NCBI GenBank assembly: GCA_963840075.1
Contig: CAWIXS010000048.1
Span: forward strand, 1 to 64,000
DNA: 64,000 nt
Direction: 5' to 3'
From: AWTP1-13 sp963840075
GTDB lineage: Bacteria; Pseudomonadota; Alphaproteobacteria; Rhizobiales; Hyphomicrobiaceae
A program made the position numbers and the translations under genes. Numbering within the stretch: the first letter of the stretch is position 1; every line of letters starts with the position of its first letter. The notes under the pieces are model-generated. The model was not told the origin of the DNA and searched no databases. It saw nothing but the letters and a program-made list of their open reading frames with translations. Positions 26,942-34,887 of the stretch are shown one piece after another.

Positions 26942-27763
26942 TCAATCGGCGGCTCCGAACAAGTGGGCCTGGCGCGACGGCCGCGGGCCCGTGCGCACGC
27001 AGGCGAGGCTTGCGCGCGATGCGGCCATCCGCACCAGCAGCCGCGTGGCCAGCCGGCTCATGCCGGGGCTCGGGCTGCCCGCGTCCCGCTCGGTCGGGTT
27101 GGGCAGGGCGACCGCCAGCAGCGCCGCCTCCGCTGCCGTCAGGCGCGCGGCGGGCTTGCCGAAGTGCAGCTGCGCCGCGGCCTCGGCGCCGAACACCCCA
27201 TCGCCCCATTCGGCGATGTTGAGGTAGATCTCCAGGATGCGCCGCTTCGGCCAGACGCGTTCGACCACGTAGGCGAGGGCGATCTCGATCGCCTTGCGCA
27301 CGTAGCTGCGCGACGGCCACAGGAACAGGTTCTTGACCACCTGCATGGTGATGGTGCTGCCGCCGCGCGCGCTCTCCATCGCCTCCTCGAGCGCCGTCCA
27401 GTCGACGCCGCGGTGCAGGCAGAAGCCGCCGTCCTCCGACAGCACGACGGCCTTGACGAGGTGCGGCGAGACGCGCTCCAGCGGCACCCAGCGCCGCTCG
27501 ATCGGCATGCCCGCGAGGCGTCGGCCGAGCATCAGGGTGGACACCGGCGGATCGACCCAGCGGTAGAGCACGACGAGCGCCAGCACCAGGACCACGAGCC
27601 CCAGCGCCAGGGCGGCGATGCCCTGCAGCGCGAGCCGCACATAGGGCAGGTACCCGCGCCTGGCTCCCCTGGAGGGCGCTGGCACGGCACGCCGCAGCCG
27701 CGCCGGCACCGCCGACGCGAAAGCCTCCTGCGGCACCACCACGGCAGCCACCGCCGCCGCCAT
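26942..27763 (-). CDS. mtgA: Monofunctional peptidoglycan transglycosylase
   Basis: About 273 residues from an ATG at 27763. It polymerises lipid II into glycan strands at the inner membrane. A basic segment is followed by one helix, IAALALGLVVLVLALVVLY. Then come the GT51 motifs: VVLSEDGGFCLHRGVDW (catalytic Glu), GGSTITMQVVKNLFLWPSR, KRRILEIYLNIAEWGDGVFG and AALLAVALPNP. E. coli MtgA is about 240 residues. Upstream, the same frame continues into an Ala/Pro/Glu repeat array that changes frame, so the true N-terminus is unclear. Confidence 0.85.
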   Translation of the reverse strand: MAAAVAAVVVPQEAFASAVPARLRRAVPAPSRGARRGYLPYVRLALQGIAALALGLVVLVLALVVLYRWVDPPVSTLMLGRRLAGMPIERRWVPLERVSPHLVKAVVLSEDGGFCLHRGVDWTALEEAMESARGGSTITMQVVKNLFLWPSRSYVRKAIEIALAYVVERVWPKRRILEIYLNIAEWGDGVFGAEAAAQLHFGKPAARLTAAEAALLAVALPNPTERDAGSPSPGMSRLATRLLVRMAASRASLACVRTGPRPSRQAHLFGAAD

Positions 27764-27824
27764 CTGAGGCTCCGGCGCGGCAGCCCGAGGCTTGGGCAGC
27801 GGTGCAGCCTGCGCATCTGAAACC

Positions 27825-28405
27825 TCGGCAGCCACGGCCCCCGCCGCCTGGGGCTCTCGCTGCGCGGGAGCGACCACCTCAACGGCCTGGGGCGCCTCGG
27901 GCTTGGCGGGAGCGACCGCCTCAACGGCCTGGGGCTCGGCCTCCGCGGCAGCCACAACCTCCGCCGCCTGAGGCTCCTCGGGCTCCGCGACAGCGAGCCT
28001 CCACGGCCTGGGGCGCGGGCTCCGCGGCAGCCACCGCTTCCACCGCCTGGGGTGCGGGCTCCGTGGCAGCCACAACCTCCGCCGCCTGAGGCTCCTCGGG
28101 CTCCGCGGCAGCGACCTCCACGACCTGGGGCCGGGCTCCGCGGCAGCCACCGCCTCCACCGCCTGGGGTCGGGCTCCGCGGCAGCCACCGCCTCCACCGC
28201 CTGGGGCGCGGGCTCCGCGGCAGCCACAACCTCCACGGCCTGGGGCTCGGGCTCCGCGGCGGCCACCGCTTCCACCGCCTGGGGTGCGGGCTCCGCGGCA
28301 GCCACAACCTCCACGGCCTGGGGCTCGGGCTCCGCCGCAGCTACTACCACCTCCACCGCCTGGGGCGCGGGCTCCGCGGCAGCCGCCGCCGCCACGGCCT
28401 GGGGC
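27825..28405 (-). repeat. 39-base coding tandem repeats ahead of mtgA
   Basis: About fourteen degenerate units of 39 bases (13 residues, pattern AAAEPEPQAVEVV) on the minus strand. Two units, joined at about 28134 and 28165, are 38 bases long (CTGGGGCCGGGC and CTGGGGTCGGGC in place of CTGGGGCGCGGGC), and one near 27995 has an extra base. Each length change shifts the reading frame. Confidence 0.8.
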
Positions 28406-28770
28406 TTCAACGCCTCGGGCTCTGCCTCTGGAGCTGCGGCGAGGGGCGCCGCTGCAGGATCCGCGTCGGATGTGGCTGACGCGGCTGCTGCCGGCTCGGA
28501 CGCTGCATCCCGGCCGGGCTCGGCGGGGGATGGTGGCGCGGGCCCCGCATCGCGGTCACCCGGCGGTGGAGTTGTGCCTCCACCCGACGCGGGCGCCGGC
28601 GCCCCCGCCTCGGCGTCCGCCGAGGCCTCCGGCTCGGCCGGCGCCGCATCGCCAACGTGCTTCGCTTCGTCCACCTGCCCGCCGTCCTTCAAGTCTTTCG
28701 CTGCAATTAGCCCAACGCTATGAAAAAAGAACACCCGCGGCGTTCCGAACCCGTCGGCGCGCGCCGCCAA
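28166..28770 (-). pseudogene. Orphaned N-terminal extension of the mtgA region
   Basis: A frame from 28770 reads MAARADGFGTPRVFFFHSVG, then an acidic/proline-rich segment and five clean AAAEPxPQAVE repeats, before the 38-base units throw it out of frame at about 28166. Without the indels it would join mtgA into a protein of about 600 residues. A TTG at about 28692 is an alternative start. Either the long form is real and the indels are errors, or only the short mtgA is expressed. Confidence 0.5.
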
Positions 28771-28784
28771 GATGTGGGTAGCCC

Positions 28785-29681
28785 ATGGCCTTCAGCCAAC
28801 GCCTGGCGCTCGCGGCACAGCTCGTCGAGGGACGTCTGTCGGCGCTTCTGGACGGCTGCGCCGGCGCGGGCGCCCCGGAGCGCCTGGTCGAGGCCATGCG
28901 CCACGCCACGCTGGGCGGCGGCAAGCGCCTGCGGCCGTTCCTCGTCATCGAGTCCGCGGCCCTTTTCGGCGTCCCCGCCGCGGCTGCACTCGACGCCGCC
29001 GCCGCGGCGGAGTGCGTGCACTGCTACTCGCTGGTGCACGACGACCTGCCGGCCATGGACAACGACGATCTGCGCCGCGGGCGTCCCACCGTGCACAAGG
29101 CGTTCGACGAATGGACGGCGATCCTCGCCGGCGACGCCCTCCTCACCCTGGCCTTCGAGGCGCTCGCCACCTCCGAGCAGCACACCGACCCCGCCGTCGC
29201 CACGGCGCTGATCGCCGCGCTCGCGCAGGCCGCCGGCGCGGCCGGCATGATCGGCGGGCAGTGCCTCGACCTGGAGGCGGAGAAGCTCGGCTTACCGCCG
29301 CGCCCCGATGCCGCCCACGTGCAGCGTCTGCAGGCCATGAAGACGGGCGCGCTCATCCGCTGGGCCTGCGAGGCCGGTGCCATCCTCGGCCGTACCGGGA
29401 CCGACGAGCGCCGCGCGCTGGCGGCCTACGGCGCGCGCCTGGGCCTCGCGTTCCAGATCGCCGACGACATCCTCGATGTCGAGGGCGACGCCGCAGCCAT
29501 GGGCAAGGCCGCGCGCAAGGACGAAGGCAAGGCGACGCTGCATGCCGCGAGCGACATCGCCACGGCCAAGGGGCGGCTCGCCACGCTGGCAGACGAGGCG
29601 GTCGCCACCCTGGCGCCTTTCGGCAGCGAGGCCGACACCCTGCGCGAGGCCGTCGTCTTCGTCGCGCAACGCAAGGGATGA
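28785..29681 (+). CDS. ispA: Polyprenyl (farnesyl/geranyl) diphosphate synthase
   Basis: A 298-residue trans-prenyltransferase that condenses isopentenyl diphosphate with allylic diphosphates to C15 (possibly C20) chains in the cytoplasm. The first aspartate-rich motif is DDLPAMDNDDLRRGRPTVHK (from Asp86), and the second is DDILDVEGD (from Asp227). GGKRLRPFLV near residue 45 binds isopentenyl diphosphate. Length and the two alanines before the first motif fit IspA. It is divergent from the mtgA region with only 14 bases between open frames. Chain length cannot be decided from sequence alone. Confidence 0.92.
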   Translation: MAFSQRLALAAQLVEGRLSALLDGCAGAGAPERLVEAMRHATLGGGKRLRPFLVIESAALFGVPAAAALDAAAAAECVHCYSLVHDDLPAMDNDDLRRGRPTVHKAFDEWTAILAGDALLTLAFEALATSEQHTDPAVATALIAALAQAAGAAGMIGGQCLDLEAEKLGLPPRPDAAHVQRLQAMKTGALIRWACEAGAILGRTGTDERRALAAYGARLGLAFQIADDILDVEGDAAAMGKAARKDEGKATLHAASDIATAKGRLATLADEAVATLAPFGSEADTLREAVVFVAQRKG

Positions 29682-29817
29682 GATCGCCCGCCGCCGCCAA
29701 GCTCGGGCTGGACAGCGACCGCCTCCTGATCGACACTCCCGCCTTCTTGTCGCGCCATGCCATTGATCGACGCGGCGCCGGACTTCGGCGCTCGGCCCGC
29801 TGGGGGAAGGGTGTTCC

Positions 29818-30615
29818 ATGCGTTGGTTCGCGAGTGCCCTGCTGGCCTGCCTGTTGGCCGCCGCCTTTGCCCGCGCGCCGCTCCATGCCCAGGGCAGCCC
29901 CACACCCGAGCAGGCGGCCAACTCAGTCCCGAAGATCGACGAGGCGCCGGAACGGCTCACGATCGCCGTCATCGGCGATTCGCTCGGCGACGGCCTCTGG
30001 CAGGGCCTCTACCTCCAGTTGCGCAACAACAGGCGTATCCTCGTGCTCCGGGGCGCCAAGCGCTCGGTCGGGTTCACGACCTCGGACGTGATCGATCAGG
30101 TCGACGCGGTCTTCGCCGCGGGGCCGGTCGATGCCCTCGTGGTCATGATCGGGGCCAACGACGACCGGAGGAGCTTCTTCGCCAAGGGCAGATCGCTCGC
30201 TCTCTTCGCCACCGAGAGGTGGACGGAGCTCTATCGCGGCAGAGTCGAAGGCTTCATGAACCACGCCGGAAGCAGGAAGGTCCCATTGCTGTGGGTCATG
30301 CTGCCCGTGATGCGTACGGAGGAGAGGACCAAGGCGGCGCGGCTCGTCAACGCCGTCGTCACCGATGCGGCTGGGCGCCGGCCGCATGTCACGCTGGTCC
30401 CGACCTGGAGCTTGACCGCGGATGACAAAGGCACCTACATGCCCTACTTCAACGACCTGCGCGGCCGCAGGCGCCTGATGCGGCACTCGGACGGCCTGCA
30501 TTTCAGCGATCCGGGGTACGAGCTTCTGGCGCACATGACGTTCAACAAGCTCCTGGAGATCTCCCCGCGTTTTGCGGCCATCGCGAGCCCGGCCGCCGAC
30601 GCGCCGGTGCGTTGA
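29818..30615 (+). CDS. Periplasmic SGNH hydrolase (DUF459-like)
   Basis: A 265-residue exported protein. Signal peptide MRWFASALLACLLAAAFARA ends near PLHA-Q. Block I is AVIGDSLGDGLW (Ser55), an Asn block is VVMIGANDDRRSF, and the last block is DGLHFSDPGY (Asp225, His228). This gives a complete SGNH catalytic set. DUF459 proteins are often found with surface-polysaccharide acyltransferases. It begins a five-gene run with a second SGNH protein, an MBOAT protein, a small membrane protein and a third SGNH protein. It likely moves or removes acetyl groups on an envelope polymer, but the polymer is unknown. Confidence 0.8.
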   Translation: MRWFASALLACLLAAAFARAPLHAQGSPTPEQAANSVPKIDEAPERLTIAVIGDSLGDGLWQGLYLQLRNNRRILVLRGAKRSVGFTTSDVIDQVDAVFAAGPVDALVVMIGANDDRRSFFAKGRSLALFATERWTELYRGRVEGFMNHAGSRKVPLLWVMLPVMRTEERTKAARLVNAVVTDAAGRRPHVTLVPTWSLTADDKGTYMPYFNDLRGRRRLMRHSDGLHFSDPGYELLAHMTFNKLLEISPRFAAIASPAADAPVR

Positions 30616-30676
30616 GCGAGGCCGCCAGCGAGGAGCGAAAGCGAGTCCCGGAAACGAGTCCCGAAGACGAGTCCAA

Positions 30677-32164
30677 GTGCGCACGATCAGGATCATCGCC
30701 GGGCTCCTCGCTGTCCTCCTCCTTGTCCTCCTCGGAGGCATGCTGCACCTGTCCTCGCCTACTCTGTCTGCACCTCCCCCTTCTGCATCGCCTCCGCCGG
30801 CACCACCGCCGCCGGTACCTGTCCCCCGCCAGGTCCCGGCACCCGCCTTGGCCAAGCCGCCGAGGCTGGTGCGCGATGGCCGCATCGCCCCCCCGTCGCC
30901 GCGGCAGCTCGCCAAGCTCCACAAGCGGCTCGCCGAGCTCAGAGCCGGGCGCATCAGGCGCGTGACGATCCTGCAGATCGGCGACAGCCACACCCAGGCC
31001 GAGCACTTCTCCGGCCGCCTGCGCACGCTCTTCCAGGCGCGCTTCGGCGACGCGGGCCGCGGCATGCTGCCCCCGGGGGCGCCCTACGACTACTGGCGGC
31101 CATACCAGGTCCGCGCCCAGCAGAGCGGAGCCTGGGAGGTCTTCACGAGCAACAAGAAAGACCACGCGCCGCTGCCGTTCGGGCTGTCGGGCTTCGTGAT
31201 CCGCTCCGCCGATCCCGCCGACGCCATCGTGCTCGAGGCCCGCGAGGACAGCGCCCCGTTCGCTGTGGTCGAGGTCGGCTACTACCGCAAGCCCGATGGC
31301 GGAACGGTCGACCTCAGCGTCGACGGCACGCCCATCGGCACCATCGAGACCCGTGGGCCCGGCTACGCCTGGGAGCGCCGCTCCTTCACCTTGCCGGCGC
31401 CGGGCCGGCGGCTCGAGCTGCGGCCGCACGGGGACGGCAGCATCGATCTCGCGGACTGGGCGGTCTACGGCAGATCGCGCGGCGTCGTGCTCGCGAGCTT
31501 CGGCTTCTCCGGCGCACAGGTCGGCATCATGGAGCGCTGGGACTGGAGCACCATCAGGGCCCAGCTCGCCACGCTGGACCCTGCTCTGATCCTCCTCGCC
31601 TTCGGCACCAACGAGGGCTACGCGCCCAGGAGCCGCCTGCGCGGCTACGAGAGCCGGCTCGAGGCGCGCATGACCGCCCTCAGGGCGGCCGCACCCAATG
31701 CCTCGATCGTCATGGTGAGCGGGCCCGATGCCAACCGCATCCCCAGGTATTGCAACGGTAATGGCAAAGCCAACAGCAATGGCCCCGACAGCAAAGGCGC
31801 CGACAACAAAGGCCCCGACAACAAAGGCAAGGCCAACGGGGGCGACCGCGACACCTGCCGGCCCCTCTCCACCGATGAAGCCGCGGACTACGACGCGATG
31901 CTGGCGCGCTCCGATCGCGCGCTCTGCCGCTGGCACACGCCGGCCTCCTACGAGCTGGTGCGCAAGGCCCAGCGCAACGTTGCCGAGCGCACCGGCGTCT
32001 ATTTCTGGGACTGGTTCCAGCTCCAGGACGGGACCTGCGGCGCCCATCGCTGGGAGCAGGCGGGGCTCGTGCTCGCGGACCGGGTGCATCTGAAGCGGGA
32101 GGGCTACTGGCACTCCGCCGACCAGCTCTATGCCGCGCTCCTGCGCGGCTTCAAGGGACGCTGA
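30677..32164 (+). CDS. Membrane-anchored SGNH hydrolase with acyltransferase-type role
   Basis: About 495 residues from a GTG at 30677. The N-terminal anchor TIRIIAGLLAVLLLVLLGGM is followed by a proline-rich linker. Block I is LQIGDSHTQAEHF (Ser104), then FGTNEGY, and DRVHLKREGY (Asp468, His471). Between them sits a beta-sandwich-like region (VDLSVDGTPIGTIETRGPGY). This layout resembles the periplasmic acetyltransferase partners of MBOAT proteins (AlgJ/AlgX or PatB type). An Asn/Gly/Lys-rich insert near residues 358-390 (NSNGPDSKGADNKGPDNKG) interrupts the last domain. It lies 14 bases before the MBOAT gene. Confidence 0.8.
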   Translation: MRTIRIIAGLLAVLLLVLLGGMLHLSSPTLSAPPPSASPPPAPPPPVPVPRQVPAPALAKPPRLVRDGRIAPPSPRQLAKLHKRLAELRAGRIRRVTILQIGDSHTQAEHFSGRLRTLFQARFGDAGRGMLPPGAPYDYWRPYQVRAQQSGAWEVFTSNKKDHAPLPFGLSGFVIRSADPADAIVLEAREDSAPFAVVEVGYYRKPDGGTVDLSVDGTPIGTIETRGPGYAWERRSFTLPAPGRRLELRPHGDGSIDLADWAVYGRSRGVVLASFGFSGAQVGIMERWDWSTIRAQLATLDPALILLAFGTNEGYAPRSRLRGYESRLEARMTALRAAAPNASIVMVSGPDANRIPRYCNGNGKANSNGPDSKGADNKGPDNKGKANGGDRDTCRPLSTDEAADYDAMLARSDRALCRWHTPASYELVRKAQRNVAERTGVYFWDWFQLQDGTCGAHRWEQAGLVLADRVHLKREGYWHSADQLYAALLRGFKGR

Positions 32165-32178
32165 CGGTCGCCGCTGCC

Positions 32179-33603
32179 ATGATCTTCCCCACCCTGAATT
32201 TCCTGCTCTTCTACATGGTGGTGTGGCCGACGGCGTGGGGGCTCGTGCTCGCCGGGCGCCACAACCTGCACAAGCTCGCGATCATCGCCGCCAGCTATTT
32301 CTTCTATGCCTTCTGGAGCTGGAAGCTCATGCTCCTGCTCCTCGGCAGCGTGCTGCTCAACTGGGCGACGGGCCGCCTCATCGGCCTGGCAGCCGGACGG
32401 AGAGCGCTCAAACGGCTGGCGCTGACGCTGGGCCTTGCCGTCAACCTCTCGCTGCTCGCCTTCTTCAAGTACTATGGCTGGTTCTCAGAGGAGCTGAACG
32501 CGCTGCTCGTCTGGCTCGAGGCCGGCCGCGAGCTGCCGTTGCTCGAGATCGTGCTGCCGATCGGCATCTCGTTCTACACCTTCCAGGGCATCTCCTACGT
32601 CGTCGACCTCTACCGCGGCGATCTCGACCGGCCGCGGCCGCTGATCGACGTGATGTTCTTCATCTCGTTCTTCCCGCACCTGGTGGCCGGCCCGATCGTA
32701 CGCGCGGCGAGCTTCCTGCCGCAGCTGGAGCGCCCTCCCGACCCCAACCGGGTGTTCGTTGGCCTCGGCGTCATGCTGATCCTCTGGGGCGTGTTCAAGA
32801 AGGCGGTGGTCGCCAGCTGGCTGGCCGTGAGCCTGGTCGACAAGGCGTTCCTGGACCCGCTCGCCTACGGCACGGTGGACCTGCTGGCGGCGACCTACGG
32901 CTATGCCGTGCAGATCTACTGCGACTTTTCCGCCTACAGCGACATCGCCATCGGCGTCGCCGCGCTGCTCGGCTACCGCTTCCAGCGCAACTTCAACCAG
33001 CCCTACCGGGCGGAGTCGCTCGCCGACTTCTGGCGGCGCTGGCACATGTCGCTGTCGAGCTGGCTGCGCGACTATCTCTACATTCCCCTGGGTGGGAGCC
33101 GCCGCGGCCGGCTTCGGACCTACGTCAATCTCCTGGCGACCATGGTGCTGGGCGGCATCTGGCACGGCGCGGCCTGGAAGTTCGTGATCTGGGGCGCGCT
33201 GCACGGCGGCATGCTGGCGCTGGAGCGCATGCTCTCCCGCGGCGCGCCGGCAGCCGCGGTGCGCCCGCCCTGGCGGCGCGCGCCAGCCATCCTCTTCACG
33301 TTCCACTTCGTGTGCCTGTGCTGGATCGTGTTCCGCGCCGAGAGCGCCAGCCGGGCGCTCGATTTTCTCACGGGCTTCGCCAACTGGTCGCAGCCGGCGG
33401 CGCTGCTGACGCCGTTCCTGGGCGCGCTGATCGCATTCGGCCTCATGATCCAGTTCACGCCCGGCGACATGCTGGAGCGGCTCGACCGCATCTATCATCG
33501 CATGCCGACCTGGGCCGTCGGCGTGCTCGCCGGCTTCGCCTTGCTGCTGATGGAGATCCTCGGCGGCGACAGCAGCGCTCCCTTCATCTACTTCCAGTTC
33601 TGA
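32179..33603 (+). CDS. MBOAT family O-acyltransferase
   Basis: A 474-residue polytopic membrane protein with about ten hydrophobic helices, of the AlgI/DltB/PatA type. It moves acyl (usually acetyl) groups from the cytoplasm across the membrane to a periplasmic partner. Signature segments are LPIGISFYTFQGISYVVDLY, SFFPHLVAGPIVRA, YCDFSAYSDIAIGVA, SLADFWRRWHMSLSSWLRDY and GGIWHGAAWKFVIWGALHG, with the catalytic His329. Length fits AlgI-type proteins. With SGNH genes on both sides it forms the core of an envelope acylation cluster. Confidence 0.92.
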   Translation: MIFPTLNFLLFYMVVWPTAWGLVLAGRHNLHKLAIIAASYFFYAFWSWKLMLLLLGSVLLNWATGRLIGLAAGRRALKRLALTLGLAVNLSLLAFFKYYGWFSEELNALLVWLEAGRELPLLEIVLPIGISFYTFQGISYVVDLYRGDLDRPRPLIDVMFFISFFPHLVAGPIVRAASFLPQLERPPDPNRVFVGLGVMLILWGVFKKAVVASWLAVSLVDKAFLDPLAYGTVDLLAATYGYAVQIYCDFSAYSDIAIGVAALLGYRFQRNFNQPYRAESLADFWRRWHMSLSSWLRDYLYIPLGGSRRGRLRTYVNLLATMVLGGIWHGAAWKFVIWGALHGGMLALERMLSRGAPAAAVRPPWRRAPAILFTFHFVCLCWIVFRAESASRALDFLTGFANWSQPAALLTPFLGALIAFGLMIQFTPGDMLERLDRIYHRMPTWAVGVLAGFALLLMEILGGDSSAPFIYFQF

Positions 33604-33643
33604 GCATCCGAGCATCGCACCATTGCCAGCGACGAGCATCGAC

Positions 33644-33922
33644 ATGAGCGAGCCGACGGACCAAGCGGCTGGAACCAAGGACCTCGAGAAGGGCATGCGG
33701 CCGTCGCGCGTATCGGCATTCGCGACCATCGCCGTGAACGCGATCATCCTCCTCCTCGTCCTCAACTCCGGCGGCCTCGTGCGCTGGACCCAGCAGCTCC
33801 CCTCCTCGCCGGTGACGGCGTGGCTGGCCGAGCGCGCCGCCGACTGGGACCGTCTGATGCACGTGCCGGCGCCGGAGCTGTTCGAGCAATTGAAGAAGCG
33901 CTTGCAGACAGGCGAACCGTAA
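33644..33922 (+). CDS. Small single-helix membrane protein
   Basis: A 92-residue protein with one hydrophobic helix (AFATIAVNAIILLLVLNSGG, about residues 24-45) and a C-terminal amphipathic domain (WLAERAADWDRLMHV, PAPELFEQLKKRLQ). The start is the ATG at 33644; 33623 is in frame but less likely. Its stop overlaps the next start (TAATG at 33920-33924), so it is coupled to the third SGNH gene. It may be an accessory subunit of the acylation complex. No family is known to me. Confidence 0.7.
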   Translation: MSEPTDQAAGTKDLEKGMRPSRVSAFATIAVNAIILLLVLNSGGLVRWTQQLPSSPVTAWLAERAADWDRLMHVPAPELFEQLKKRLQTGEP

Positions 33923-34821
33923 TGCGCTTGCCCCGCGTCCCTTTTCAGTCGACCTTCGCCTCCCACTTGCGCCAACCGGATTCCCCTCCCCTCTGGCCCC
34001 GCAGGGGCCAAAGCGAGCGAAGCTCGCTTGTGCGCCTTCGGCGCGGGTGCGGGGAGGGGTCAGGGGTGGGGGGAACCCCAACATCGATGTTCTGCAATCC
34101 CCCCACCCTGTCCCTCCCCGCAGGGGGGAGGGGACCTTGGGGCGCGCGCCTCGCCTCAGTGTCGGCCCTTGCAGTCCTCAGCGCCACAGCGGTGTGGGCG
34201 ATCGGCACGGCGCCGGCGCGGGCGGAGGAAGGGTTCGTCATCGGCGACAGCATCGCCGCCAGCCTCGCCCAAACCGTGGGCATAAAGAGCGCCGCGCATC
34301 ACAGCGTCAGCCTGCGCCGCAATGCCCGCAGGACCATGACGCCGCAATTTCAGCATCTGCCCAAGGGCGCGGTGACGCTGATGGGGCTCGGCCTCAACGA
34401 CGCCGCCATCCCGGTCAAGGGCCTCACCAAGGACATCGAGTGGGTGATCGCCGGGGCGCTGGCGACGGGCGCCAAGATCGTCTGGATCGGGCCGCCGTGT
34501 GTGCTGCGGCACTGGGACAACCGCGCCAAGGAGATGGACGACTATCTGCGCCAGCGGCTCGCCTCCACGACCATCCAGTACGTGAGCCTGCGCGATCCCC
34601 AGATCTGTGAGCCGGCCCTGCGCACCCGCGACGGCCAGCATTTCACGCCTTCGGGCAACCGCTACGTCTGGGAGAAGATCAGGCGCGACTCCACCTACGC
34701 GGCCGGCATCGAGCTGCCGAAGCCCGTCACGGCCACCCAGGTTGCAGCGAGGCGCAGGCCCCGGGGAAAGCGGCAGCTGGAGCATAGAAGCGCAGCCCCG
34801 GCTGGTGCGACCCGCCGTTGA
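33922..34821 (+). CDS. Exported SGNH-like protein
   Basis: A 299-residue frame from the coupled ATG. The signal-peptide core ASVSALAVLSATAVWAIGTA-PARA begins only at about residue 76. The preceding part is encoded by a dispersed GC-rich repeat, and an internal ATG at 34087 could be used instead. After the signal comes FVIGDSIAASLAQTVG (Ser110), then LMGLGLNDAAIP and DGQHFTPSGNRYVW (Asp237, His240), an SGNH set. A conserved pair of cysteines (GPPCVLRHWD, PQICEPA) may form a disulfide. It ends the acylation cluster. Confidence 0.7.
   Translation: MRLPRVPFQSTFASHLRQPDSPPLWPRRGQSERSSLVRLRRGCGEGSGVGGTPTSMFCNPPTLSLPAGGRGPWGARLASVSALAVLSATAVWAIGTAPARAEEGFVIGDSIAASLAQTVGIKSAAHHSVSLRRNARRTMTPQFQHLPKGAVTLMGLGLNDAAIPVKGLTKDIEWVIAGALATGAKIVWIGPPCVLRHWDNRAKEMDDYLRQRLASTTIQYVSLRDPQICEPALRTRDGQHFTPSGNRYVWEKIRRDSTYAAGIELPKPVTATQVAARRRPRGKRQLEHRSAAPAGATRR
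33983..34134 (+). repeat. Dispersed-type GC-rich repeat inside a gene start
   Basis: CCCCTCCCCTCTGGCCCCGC, AGCGAGCGAAGCTCGCT, TGCGGGGAGGGGTCAGGGG, then CCCCCCACCCTGTCCCTCCC and GCAGGGGGGAGGGG. Several inverted pairs are present. The style is that of intergenic repeats, yet it lies in frame between the start codon and the signal-peptide part of the SGNH gene. Confidence 0.6.
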
Positions 34822-34887
34822 CGCTGTACGATTCGGGCCGAAGGCCCCGCAAGGGCCTGTTGCGACAGGGAGAGACGAGGTCGGACG

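Noticed and set aside
27825..28405. CRISPR array or satellite DNA
   Set aside because: The units encode a regular 13-residue peptide pattern in frame with a gene and have no unique spacers.
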